From Elusimicrobiota bacterium (GTDB lineage Bacteria; Elusimicrobiota; Endomicrobiia; Endomicrobiales; Endomicrobiaceae), in contig JAIRQB010000075.1 in assembly GCA_031256695.1 (NCBI GenBank), forward strand, positions 1 to 6,727: a stretch of DNA of 6,727 nucleotides. The letters run 5' to 3'. Positions 1-6,624 of the stretch are shown in pieces (the stretch's first letter is position 1; each line of letters starts with the position of its first letter). The position numbers were made by a program, and so were the translations under genes. The notes beneath the pieces are model-generated. The model was not told the origin of the DNA. It was given only the letters and a program-made list of their open reading frames with translations, and did not search any database.

Positions 1-420
1 TGCTGTTTTTTACACTTTTTTTGGCATTTCACTTTAATAGTGTGCGCAGACAAAATCAAAAAGAGCGCAAAATGATTAAAAAAAGCATAAAAAGTTAGAG
101 CGGGCTAAAAAATAAGCCAAAGCGCTACGGCTGACAAAATGCAAAAAACTCCAAAAAAATTTTCTTTATTTATCAAGGCTTTTTTGTTTCGCCCCATAAA
201 ATACGCTAAAAATTTTTTTCGTTTTTGAAAAAAAACGAGTGTATACAGTATAGGCTTTCTTTCTGGCTTTTTGAGGTTTTTTTTACACTTTTTTTGCGCT
301 AATTGTTTATGCATTAGAAAGGCGTTATTTCTTTGTATTTTTGAGATTTTTTAGCGCTCATAGCGGGAGAGCGGCAATAAAACAGAGTAGACAAGCAAAA
401 TAAAGCAAAAAGCAAGAAAT

Positions 421-460
421 TTGGCTATAAAAGCAAAGATGTAATAAACGGCAGTATAAA
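421..460 (+). promoter_or_regulatory. Candidate promoter region with two TATAAA boxes
   Basis: Two TATAAA hexamers, at 426-431 and 455-460, could act as -10 elements for the operon. Neither has a recognisable TTGACA-like -35 box 16-18 bases upstream. The second would place the transcript start almost on the Shine-Dalgarno, so the first is more plausible. In such AT-rich DNA these boxes also occur by chance, so this is only a weak candidate. Confidence 0.22.
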
Positions 461-469
461 ATAAAAAGC

Positions 470-476
470 AAGGAGG
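470..476 (+). promoter_or_regulatory. Strong Shine-Dalgarno of the first operon gene
   Basis: AAGGAGG is a near-perfect anti-16S match, four bases before the ATG at 481. It is the best ribosome binding site in the window and fixes the start of the first gene. Confidence 0.85.
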
Positions 477-480
477 AATA

Positions 481-1971
481 ATGGAAACAAATGTTTTGAT
501 TTTAATCGTTTTTGTGATTTTATTGTTATTGGCTTTGGGAGCGGCAGTCTTTTTCTTTTGGGAGAAGTTTTTAGAGTGGCGCAGGCAGATAAGATACAAA
601 TATCAAAGAATAGGGCGGGATATAGTAGTTGACGGCGCGGCGCATTTTGAGGAAAGTCAATCAAAAAATAACGGCTATAAAGCGGCGGGACAAAATTCAG
701 GCAAGCCCAATTCTTATAAATCCAATATAAGAGCGTTTTATCACCAATTTCAAAGCGCCGTTACCGCTAATGATGTTCAAACTCAAGAGCGGAAAGATAA
801 ATGGAATGCAATTAAAGAGTCTGCTATAAATAAAATAAAAGGTTGGATAAAAGAGAAAGACGACGATATAAATAGGTGGAATGAGAAAAAAGACAATAAT
901 GAAAAAGATATAGAAACAAAACAAGCAGAAATAAAAGATTCTCAAACACAAATCAAAATATTTAACCAACAAAAACTAAATATAAAGATAAATGAGCCTG
1001 CAGACAGCAAAGACAAAATATTCTTTTGGATTATGTTATTGACTTTGATAGGAGCATTGCTATATTCCTATTTCTTTTATGTGACGACAACTTATTGCGG
1101 AATGTTTAGGCAATTTAGCGAAAATGATTTGGCTAGTTTGTCGGGTTTATTAGACCCAAAAGTTTTTTCAAGCCTCGCTAATAGCGGGCTTATGGCTTGG
1201 ATAGTATCTTTTGGTTTGCCTTTTATTATTTTTGCTCTCGCCTGTCTTTTACACTCTTTCTTAACAAAGAAAGATATTAGGAGCAAAATTTGTTTAATCT
1301 TGATTGTATCAGTGACATTTCTATTTGATTTTTTTATCACTTACAGCATTGTTAAAAAAAGTTTTGAAGCCAGCGCCATAAATGCTTTTCAAGACAATAT
1401 TGAATTCACAATTCCGCAGGCTTTTGGCAATACTGATTTTTGGACAGTAGTCCTTATGGGTTTTGTCAGTTATATTATTGTAAGCGTATTATTTCATACT
1501 TTTATGCAAAGGTTAGACTCTCTTGACCCCAAAAAAGCAGTTAAAAACAAAATAGACTTTCAAATAAATGAAGAAGAGAAAAAAATAAAAACAAATAACA
1601 GGCTGATAAAAAGGTTGGAAAGAATCAATAAAAAAATAGATTCCAAAACAATAGACAGATTGAAGGCAGATAAAAATTATTTGGAAGGATTGCTGGAAAA
1701 AGAGCAGAATGATTTTAAGAAAGGCGCTCAAATAATTTGCCAAATTGCAGACACTTCAGTTTTACAACAGCATCTAAACTCTTTCTTATCAGGCTGGCTT
1801 CAATACTTATCGCCTCTGCCCAATATCCCGCCCGATTACAAAACAATTCCAATACAAGAAACAGAAAAACTTTTATCTGAAATTAAAAAGTCTCCAACAT
1901 CGCGGGTTTTGACAGATGAGGCAAAAGAAATAAAAGCGGAAGAATCTAAGGGAGCAGACGATGAAAAATAA
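481..1971 (+). CDS. Unrecognised five-helix membrane protein with cytoplasmic coiled coils
   Basis: I do not recognise the family of this 496-residue protein. Visible architecture: a membrane helix at about residues 5-27, a charged region at 28-179 with a probable coiled coil at 105-170, helices at about 180-203, 238-260, 269-291 and 319-341, a second coiled coil at about 355-412, and a C-terminal tail with a short aromatic patch near 435-442 and a proline-rich stretch (445-452). Positive residues after helix 1 and between helices 3 and 4 predict an outside N-terminus, with both coiled-coil regions in the cytoplasm and two short periplasmic loops. There is no signal for an ATPase, nuclease or protease. 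The ATG at 481 is fixed by AAGGAGG. The stop overlaps the lipoprotein gene by 11 bp, which argues for translational coupling. As the first gene of a stator-containing operon it may be a membrane scaffold or effector that responds to the motor; this is inference. A DUF4407-like multi-span coiled-coil protein is a loose alternative I cannot confirm. Confidence 0.85.
   Translation: METNVLILIVFVILLLLALGAAVFFFWEKFLEWRRQIRYKYQRIGRDIVVDGAAHFEESQSKNNGYKAAGQNSGKPNSYKSNIRAFYHQFQSAVTANDVQTQERKDKWNAIKESAINKIKGWIKEKDDDINRWNEKKDNNEKDIETKQAEIKDSQTQIKIFNQQKLNIKINEPADSKDKIFFWIMLLTLIGALLYSYFFYVTTTYCGMFRQFSENDLASLSGLLDPKVFSSLANSGLMAWIVSFGLPFIIFALACLLHSFLTKKDIRSKICLILIVSVTFLFDFFITYSIVKKSFEASAINAFQDNIEFTIPQAFGNTDFWTVVLMGFVSYIIVSVLFHTFMQRLDSLDPKKAVKNKIDFQINEEEKKIKTNNRLIKRLERINKKIDSKTIDRLKADKNYLEGLLEKEQNDFKKGAQIICQIADTSVLQQHLNSFLSGWLQYLSPLPNIPPDYKTIPIQETEKLLSEIKKSPTSRVLTDEAKEIKAEESKGADDEK
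1948..1954 (+). promoter_or_regulatory. Shine-Dalgarno of the VWA lipoprotein gene, inside the previous gene
   Basis: AAGGGAG lies six bases before the ATG at 1961, within the last codons of the preceding gene. It supports that start despite the 11-bp gene overlap. Confidence 0.65.
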
Positions 1972-2899
1972 AACAAAACTCCCGCTTTGCTTGATTGCTT
2001 GTCTGATTGCCGTTTTCTCTCTTTTGTCTTGCTCTGCTCCAAAAGAGGAAGCGCCGCCCGCAAAACAATTAAATATAACGGTTTTGATAGACCTATCAGA
2101 CAGAGTTTCCCCTCAAATAAACCCCGCAAATCCCTCTCATTTCAAAAGAGATTTGGAAATAATCAAGCATATAGCCGAGATTTTTGTCAAAGATATGGAA
2201 GGCAAAACAGACGGAACAGGCGGCGGATTTGCGGCAAAAGGCAAAATCAAAGCCATCTTTACCCCTATGCCTGAAGACGAAAATATAAATGAGATTGTCA
2301 AAACTCTAAATATAGACCTCTCAAAAATTACGGGTTTAAAAAGAATAGCGGCGGAAAAGAAAAAAATCCACGACACTCTCCCCGATATTTTTACGGAGAA
2401 TTTAGAAAATATTTACAGCCAAACCATATCTCAAAAAAAGTGGATAGGCGCAGACATCTGGCGTTTCTTTAAAAACGATGTTTCTGATTTCTGCATAGAA
2501 AAATCTACATCTCCCGCTTACCGCAATATCTTAATTATTTTGACAGACGGCTATATTTATCACAAAGATTCAATTTATAGAGATAAAAACAGATATTCTT
2601 ATCTCTTGCCGTCTCTGATTGAAAATTATCATTTAAGAAATACATCGGACATTGAAAACGCCGTCAAAAAAGCGGATTTTGGATTGCTCTCTGTTAGGCG
2701 CGATTTGCAGGATTTAGAAATTTTAGTCCTTGAAGTTGAGCCGTCGGCATCTCATAAAAATGACGAGGATATTATAAAGATAGTTTTGTCTAAATGGTTT
2801 GAAGAGATGGGCGTCTCAAAAGAGAAATACAAAATTTACAATTCAGAAGTGCCTGAGATGACAAAGACAAGGATAGATAGGTTTATAAATGAAAAATAA
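1961..2899 (+). CDS. VWA-like periplasmic lipoprotein
   Basis: The 312-residue product begins with a lipoprotein signal peptide: a basic start (KNKTK), a hydrophobic core and the lipobox LLSC with the lipid-acceptor cysteine at 24. The mature protein is therefore tethered to a membrane and faces the periplasm; Ser at +2 would favour the outer membrane if the Lol +2 rule applies. After a short linker, the strand ITVLIDLSDR (39-48) gives a DxSxR variant of the VWA metal-binding DxSxS motif. A later hydrophobic strand ends in LTDG (194-197), the usual position of the third metal-binding loop. The middle segment (about 60-185) is larger than in a minimal VWA domain. The last serine of the first motif is replaced by arginine, so metal binding is uncertain. 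VWA domains generally mediate protein-protein contacts, and here the domain could sense or dock onto envelope components for the neighbouring motor; that role is inference. The gene overlaps both neighbours by 11 bp. The lipobox is clear; the VWA call rests on two motifs and is moderate. Confidence 0.8.
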   Translation: MKNKTKLPLCLIACLIAVFSLLSCSAPKEEAPPAKQLNITVLIDLSDRVSPQINPANPSHFKRDLEIIKHIAEIFVKDMEGKTDGTGGGFAAKGKIKAIFTPMPEDENINEIVKTLNIDLSKITGLKRIAAEKKKIHDTLPDIFTENLENIYSQTISQKKWIGADIWRFFKNDVSDFCIEKSTSPAYRNILIILTDGYIYHKDSIYRDKNRYSYLLPSLIENYHLRNTSDIENAVKKADFGLLSVRRDLQDLEILVLEVEPSASHKNDEDIIKIVLSKWFEEMGVSKEKYKIYNSEVPEMTKTRIDRFINEK

Positions 2900-3605
2900 A
2901 AATACAGACGCCATAGACGCGGATAGAAAAGATTTTGATGAAAGATTAAGCGAATTTATCTATATCGCCGACAATGGACCAGTTTATGATTTTTGGTTTT
3001 TTAAAGAGTCTGTGTTTTTGATAAACGCTTCTGAAAAGTTTTTAGAGCCGAAAGAGAGGCTGCGGCTTTTAGAAAAATTGAGCGGCAACAATGTTATAAG
3101 CGCAATCGCTGTTTTGAAAAAAGAATCAGTAGAAAAAGACAGCGCGGAGCATTATGAAGTTTTAAAATCCATTTCTAAAAAAAATCCTTTTGCTGAAAAA
3201 GTCTTGCAAGATATAGACGGCAGCCGCGCAGAAAAGGCAAAAGATGAAAATGTCAAAAAAGTTAAAAAAGGAAAAAATAAATGGATTTTAATTGCCGCCG
3301 CCGTCATAATTGCAGCGGCTCTATTCTTTGTTTTATTCCCCGCAAAAGAAGCCTCTGATACGGATAAAGATAATGCTGCTGAAATTGAATTTGATAGAGA
3401 GCCGAAAAGCAAAGACACAGATGCAAAAAGCGGTTTTAATTACGGCGGTTTTTTACCTAAAAAAACAGAACTCAATAAATACGGCTTAATTGATTATAAA
3501 TCTATAAATCCAAACGCTGTTATTTTTACAAAAAACATCTTAAACGATTCTCAAAGAGAACAAAGTTTAGCGGTATTGTTAATTGCGCCTATATTGAAAC
3601 GCTGA
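2889..3605 (+). CDS. Unrecognised single-span membrane protein
   Basis: This 238-residue protein has no family I recognise. Residues 1-130 form a charged, mostly helical, soluble region. It includes an aromatic patch around 33-45 and a strongly basic stretch (123-131) just before one clear membrane helix at about 132-151. About 87 residues follow, the first 30 or so acidic and probably disordered. The basic residues before the helix predict a cytoplasmic N-terminus and a periplasmic C-terminus. The shape, a small cytoplasmic head, one helix and a periplasmic tail, resembles anti-sigma or adaptor proteins, but no motif supports such a name. The start overlaps the lipoprotein gene by 11 bp; only a weak AGATAGG lies about seven bases upstream, so translation probably depends on coupling. 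The last 20-25 residues may not be the whole story, because the -1 frame is open from 3500 into the next gene and an in-frame A AAA AAC lies at 3530-3536. Confidence 0.8.
   Translation: MKNKNTDAIDADRKDFDERLSEFIYIADNGPVYDFWFFKESVFLINASEKFLEPKERLRLLEKLSGNNVISAIAVLKKESVEKDSAEHYEVLKSISKKNPFAEKVLQDIDGSRAEKAKDENVKKVKKGKNKWILIAAAVIIAAALFFVLFPAKEASDTDKDNAAEIEFDREPKSKDTDAKSGFNYGGFLPKKTELNKYGLIDYKSINPNAVIFTKNILNDSQREQSLAVLLIAPILKR
3530..3536 (+). other. Candidate -1 frameshift slippery heptamer
   Basis: A AAA AAC occurs in exactly the zero-frame register (ACA AAA AAC) of the third gene. The -1 frame is open from 3500 through the start of the fourth gene. Slippage here would fuse the two products and add a hydrophobic segment encoded at about 3575-3631. 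Such heptamers are common by chance in AT-rich genes, and I see no stimulatory hairpin or upstream Shine-Dalgarno-like element, so this is only a candidate. Confidence 0.2.
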
Positions 3606-3634
3606 CTTTAATTTATCTCATAAAAATATTGAAA

Positions 3635-3641
3635 GAGAGGG
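3635..3641 (+). promoter_or_regulatory. Shine-Dalgarno that decides the start of the stator channel gene
   Basis: GAGAGGG lies five bases before the ATG at 3647. A TTG at 3629 in the same frame would add six residues, but it has no Shine-Dalgarno before it. The ATG is therefore the preferred start. Confidence 0.65.
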
Positions 3642-3646
3642 CAGAA

Positions 3647-5971
3647 ATGACAAATAAAGAATTGACGGAATTGAAAGAAATTGCAGACGGCAAAAGACCT
3701 GAAAAAAGCCTAAAAGAAGTAAATACGGCTTGTTATAAAACAGGTCTGTATTATTTTGAACAAAACAATTCAAATGACGCTATTTTCTATTTAAGAAAAG
3801 CCGCCTCCGATTCCGACGCAATAACAGAGGCTGTATTTTTGCTTGGAAAGATATTGTATGACGGGAAAGGCGATACAAAAGACGGCGAGAAATATATTAA
3901 AAAAGCGGCAGATAAAGGGCATAAAGAGGCATCTCAAAAATATGCTGATATTTGCAACGCTAAAATAATGAGCGGCAAAGACCCGTATCAAAAAGCGGAA
4001 CTTTTAGAAAAACAGGGGCAAATAGACGAGGCTGTCAAAGAATTAAAAAAAGCGGCGGCAACTGGAGGCTATGAGGCTCAATTAAAACTTGCCGATATTT
4101 TTTACGGTAAAAAAGATTTTGCGAGAGCAAAAGAATATGCGCAAGCGGCTCTCAACAATCCTAATAAAGCAAACAATAAGGCTGAAACATTATTGGAGGA
4201 TATTAAATTTGACGAATTAAAAGACGCTGCGGGGAAAAACGATAGAAAGGCTCAATACCGCCTTGCGAAAATCTATTTAGAAAATCCTAATAAAAGAGAT
4301 AAAAGGAAATATTTTGATTGGCTAAAAAGAGCGGCTGACAATGAGGATAGAGAAGCGCAATATGAAATAGGAATGCTCTATCTCAAAGGAGACGATGAAC
4401 TCTCGCAAAACAAAGATGAAGCGGAAGGATTCGCCTATCTTTCTAAATCAGCCGAGAATGGTTTTGTTGATGCTATGTTTGAATGCGGCAGAATTTCCCG
4501 AGAGCAAAATATGGAGTCAAAGGCAAAACTTTGGCTAAAAAGAGCGGCAGACAAAGGACATAGAGGAGCGAAAAATTTGCTTAACGGTATGGAAAATACT
4601 GACACGCCGCAAGAAATGCCTTCAAGCAATAATAGAGCAAAAAAAGCGGCAAAAATATTTTTCTTTATTTGTTTGCTTTTACTCTCATCTTTCTGCATTT
4701 ATGTTTTAGCCTCAGATAAAGATTGGACGCATTTATATCTTTTTGCCGTCATAGACGTCTTCTTATTTTGGTTTTCAAAAAAGTTTTTTGACGATTTTGA
4801 AGACGGCGGCAATATATGGGCTAATTTAATTTTAGGGCTTGGGACTTTCGGCACTTTTTTGGGGATTTTGCTGGCTATGTGGGAGTTTAAAGAAGTAAAT
4901 GACGCCGCCATTAAAAATATGCTTCAGTCTTTGAGATTTGTCTTTATGACGTCAATTTTAGGCATTGGAGTTTCAATTTCATTGCGCGTTTTGCATTCAA
5001 AATTATATGAGGCAAATATAAATCACGATAAATATCTAAATAAAGTTTTAAATTCCATTGACAATATCTCTTACAGCATTTCTTCAATAAAAGACGATTG
5101 GCAAAAGCAAACTATAGAAGCGATAGATAAAACTTTTGAGCATTTAGGCGGCATAATAGAGACAAAATTAAATCAAAGCCTCGGCAACAATTTTAAAAAG
5201 TTTGACGAATCTATGGGTAAGTTAATTGAGTATGAAAAAAATCATCTCTCTTTTATAAGCGGCATTGACAGACAGCAAGAATACATATCAAACATTATAG
5301 AAAGCCAAAGCGCTCTGCAGACAGAACAGCAAAAATTAAACGACGCTTTAAAATTGTCATTGCAACAGATATTTTCAGATATTGAAGAAAGCCGAGCCTC
5401 CGCTCAAAAAGAGCGGCAAAATATAGACGATTCATTTAAAGCGGCGCTGCAGCAGATATTTTCAGATATTGAAAAAATTGTCTCAAAAAGCGGCGGCATA
5501 TTTTCAAACTATGAAGAGTCTTTAAAACAAATACAAGAAAAATTTTCCAATTTTCTGCAGCCTTTCCGACAGGTTTTAGATTCAGCGCAAGATTCTTTTC
5601 AACTTCAAGTAAAAGAGATTGAACTTTTAAGACAGAATATAGAGCAGGTCAAAGACATTAAACTTGATATTTCCTCCGCTTTTAACGCAATGCATATAAA
5701 AGAATTAGACGATGCTTTGAAGAGACAACTGGACTCTTATTTAAGAGAACTCTATAAAAATACTTTGTCTCAAATAAACGGCAATTATGAAAAAATCTTT
5801 CAAGGTTTTGCCTCTAATACGGAAGAGATTTCTAAAAAAATCAAAGACATTATCTCTAAACAAAATAAAGAGTTTTTAAACGCCGTAGAAGGCGTTTTTA
5901 ATCTCGGAGCGGCAAAGGCTATGGAAAAATTGCAGGAGAAAAATAGAGAGGACAAAAGAAATGATATTTAA
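3647..5971 (+). CDS. Sel1-repeat / MotA-TolQ-ExbB (ZorA-like) channel subunit with coiled-coil tail
   Basis: This 774-residue protein is probably the channel subunit of an ion-driven stator. Residues about 28-305 hold roughly seven degenerate Sel1/TPR-like helical repeats (recurring A-x-Y-x-L-A/G and K-K/R-A-A patterns such as KAADKGH). Four membrane helices follow at about 335-355, 361-377, 390-412 and 428-449. The third contains GLGTFGTFLGI and the fourth FMTSILGIGVS. These match the conserved TM pair of MotA/TolQ/ExbB proteins, including pore Thr/Ser candidates T400, T403, T435 and S436. From 450 onward a long, mostly coiled-coil tail extends to the end, with a 29-residue duplication around LQQIFSDIE (572-580 and 601-609). 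Even helix number places both the Sel1 region and the tail in the cytoplasm. A long cytoplasmic tail is the hallmark that separates ZorA from ExbB/TolQ, which have short C-termini. The N-terminal Sel1 fusion is not in the ZorA proteins I know. The MotB-like gene starts within the last 11 bp, as expected for a stator pair. Numbering uses the ATG at 3647. Confidence 0.9.
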   Translation: MTNKELTELKEIADGKRPEKSLKEVNTACYKTGLYYFEQNNSNDAIFYLRKAASDSDAITEAVFLLGKILYDGKGDTKDGEKYIKKAADKGHKEASQKYADICNAKIMSGKDPYQKAELLEKQGQIDEAVKELKKAAATGGYEAQLKLADIFYGKKDFARAKEYAQAALNNPNKANNKAETLLEDIKFDELKDAAGKNDRKAQYRLAKIYLENPNKRDKRKYFDWLKRAADNEDREAQYEIGMLYLKGDDELSQNKDEAEGFAYLSKSAENGFVDAMFECGRISREQNMESKAKLWLKRAADKGHRGAKNLLNGMENTDTPQEMPSSNNRAKKAAKIFFFICLLLLSSFCIYVLASDKDWTHLYLFAVIDVFLFWFSKKFFDDFEDGGNIWANLILGLGTFGTFLGILLAMWEFKEVNDAAIKNMLQSLRFVFMTSILGIGVSISLRVLHSKLYEANINHDKYLNKVLNSIDNISYSISSIKDDWQKQTIEAIDKTFEHLGGIIETKLNQSLGNNFKKFDESMGKLIEYEKNHLSFISGIDRQQEYISNIIESQSALQTEQQKLNDALKLSLQQIFSDIEESRASAQKERQNIDDSFKAALQQIFSDIEKIVSKSGGIFSNYEESLKQIQEKFSNFLQPFRQVLDSAQDSFQLQVKEIELLRQNIEQVKDIKLDISSAFNAMHIKELDDALKRQLDSYLRELYKNTLSQINGNYEKIFQGFASNTEEISKKIKDIISKQNKEFLNAVEGVFNLGAAKAMEKLQEKNREDKRNDI
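5339..5473 (+). repeat. Internal 29-codon duplication in the coiled-coil tail
   Basis: Two 16-codon blocks, 5339-5386 and 5426-5473, lie one 87-bp period apart. Both end in the same nine residues, LQQIFSDIE, and share a perfectly identical 21-base stretch (5366-5386 and 5453-5473). The preceding residues are also alike (NDALKLS against DDSFKAA). Identity at the DNA level suggests a fairly recent duplication or repeated recombination within the tail. Confidence 0.8.
5946..5952 (+). promoter_or_regulatory. Shine-Dalgarno of the MotB/ZorB-like gene
   Basis: GAGAGGA lies eight bases before the ATG at 5961, inside the end of the channel subunit gene. It supports this start and efficient coupled translation of the two stator subunits. 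Confidence 0.6.
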
Positions 5972-6602
5972 AAGGCAAAAAACTCAAGATGACAGTTTTT
6001 GGATAACGATGGCGGATTTGCTCGCCTGCATAATGCTGATTTTTATGTTTTTGACTTTTTATTATGTCCACCGCGGGCTTTTGCAAGAGCGCGGAGTATA
6101 CGACGCTTTAAAAGAGGAATTTGACGAAGAAAAACAAAAAGAATTAGGCATTACAATTACAAAAGACGGCATCATTAGATTTTCTGAAAACGCCGCTTTT
6201 GAGATAAACAAATATCAGTTAAAACCTGAATTTAAAAGAGTTTTATCTCTTTTTATCCCCGCTTATATAAATAAAATTTACGATAAATACGGCGGAAATA
6301 TAATGGAAATAAGGATTGAAGGGCATACTTCCTCTGAATTTGCGGCGGCAAAAACGGCGGAAGAGGCTTATATTTTAAATATGGAACTCTCTCAAAACAG
6401 AGCGCGGGAAGTCTTAAATTATATTTTGACTATTGAAGAATTAAAGCAAAAACCCGGTTTAGATTGGATTAAGAAAAAAATAACGGCAAATGGATTGTCG
6501 TCAAGCAGGCTGATTTATAAAAGCGGCGGCAAAGAAGATTTTGTCAATTCAAAAAGAGTGGACTTTAGAATTTTATTAGAAGCGGGAGATGAACAGAATT
6601 GA
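5961..6602 (+). CDS. MotB/ZorB-like stator protein with OmpA-family domain
   Basis: The 213-residue partner of the channel subunit has the standard MotB/ZorB order. A short cytoplasmic N-terminus (1-13) is followed by one membrane helix at about 14-36 beginning FWITMADLLACIM. Asp19 sits where MotB, TolR, ExbD and ZorB carry the proton- or sodium-binding aspartate. A linker or plug-like segment follows (about 37-70), then a periplasmic OmpA-like peptidoglycan-binding domain (about 72-206). OmpA-family landmarks are RIEGHTSS (118-125), NMELSQNRAREV (140-151) and a closing NSKRVDFRI (196-204). The usual Asp after GHT is Ser, but the ligand-binding Arg of the LSxxRA motif (R147) is kept. Known role of the family: anchoring the stator to the cell wall while ion flow through the channel drives movement of the MotA-like ring. 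Direct adjacency to the channel gene confirms the pairing. It is the last gene before the repeats. The family call is firm; the specific ZorB relation is inferred from the helix sequence and the partner's tail. Confidence 0.92.
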   Translation: MIFKRQKTQDDSFWITMADLLACIMLIFMFLTFYYVHRGLLQERGVYDALKEEFDEEKQKELGITITKDGIIRFSENAAFEINKYQLKPEFKRVLSLFIPAYINKIYDKYGGNIMEIRIEGHTSSEFAAAKTAEEAYILNMELSQNRAREVLNYILTIEELKQKPGLDWIKKKITANGLSSSRLIYKSGGKEDFVNSKRVDFRILLEAGDEQN

Positions 6603-6624
6603 GAATTGACAACAAATGAATTGG

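Larger units (their letters stand above)
1..480. other. Gene-poor AT-rich leader upstream of the operon
   Basis: No convincing gene is present on either strand. The short minus-strand reading frames here are lysine- and phenylalanine-rich, as expected from translating A/T tracts, and lack ribosome binding sites. The stretch contains long T tracts, including an 18-base match (six T, ACAC, seven T, G) at 6-23 and 279-296. I see only weak 4-bp stems around 103-132 and no hairpin followed by a T run that would make a clear terminator. No tRNA or riboswitch-like fold was recognised. The last 60 bases must hold at least part of the operon's expression signals because a strong Shine-Dalgarno sits at the end. 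Confidence 0.6.

Noticed and set aside
105..314. 69-residue minus-strand reading frame in the leader, with a hydrophobic end
   Set aside because: Very lysine- and phenylalanine-rich as expected from A/T tracts, no ribosome binding site before its ATG, no recognisable motif.
697..972. Minus-strand reading frame rich in Phe/Ile opposite the first gene
   Set aside because: It is the antisense of a lysine- and isoleucine-rich coiled-coil coding stretch; the plus-strand gene explains the sequence.
1987..2274. Plus-strand frame of 95 residues inside the lipoprotein gene
   Set aside because: Overlaps a gene with a clear signal peptide and VWA-like motifs in the main frame, and has no ribosome binding site of its own.
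3629..3646. TTG at 3629 as the start of the Sel1-channel gene
   Set aside because: No Shine-Dalgarno before the TTG, while the ATG at 3647 has GAGAGGG five bases upstream.
5315..5560. Three CTGCAG palindromes within 246 bases (5315, 5447, 5555)
   Set aside because: All fall in glutamine-containing LQ codons of the tail; codon use and the local duplication explain them well enough.
3647..6602. Ordinary flagellar MotAB, ExbBD or TolQR locus
   Set aside because: No flagellar, TonB or Tol-Pal genes nearby, and the long coiled-coil tail and Sel1 domain on the channel subunit do not fit those families.
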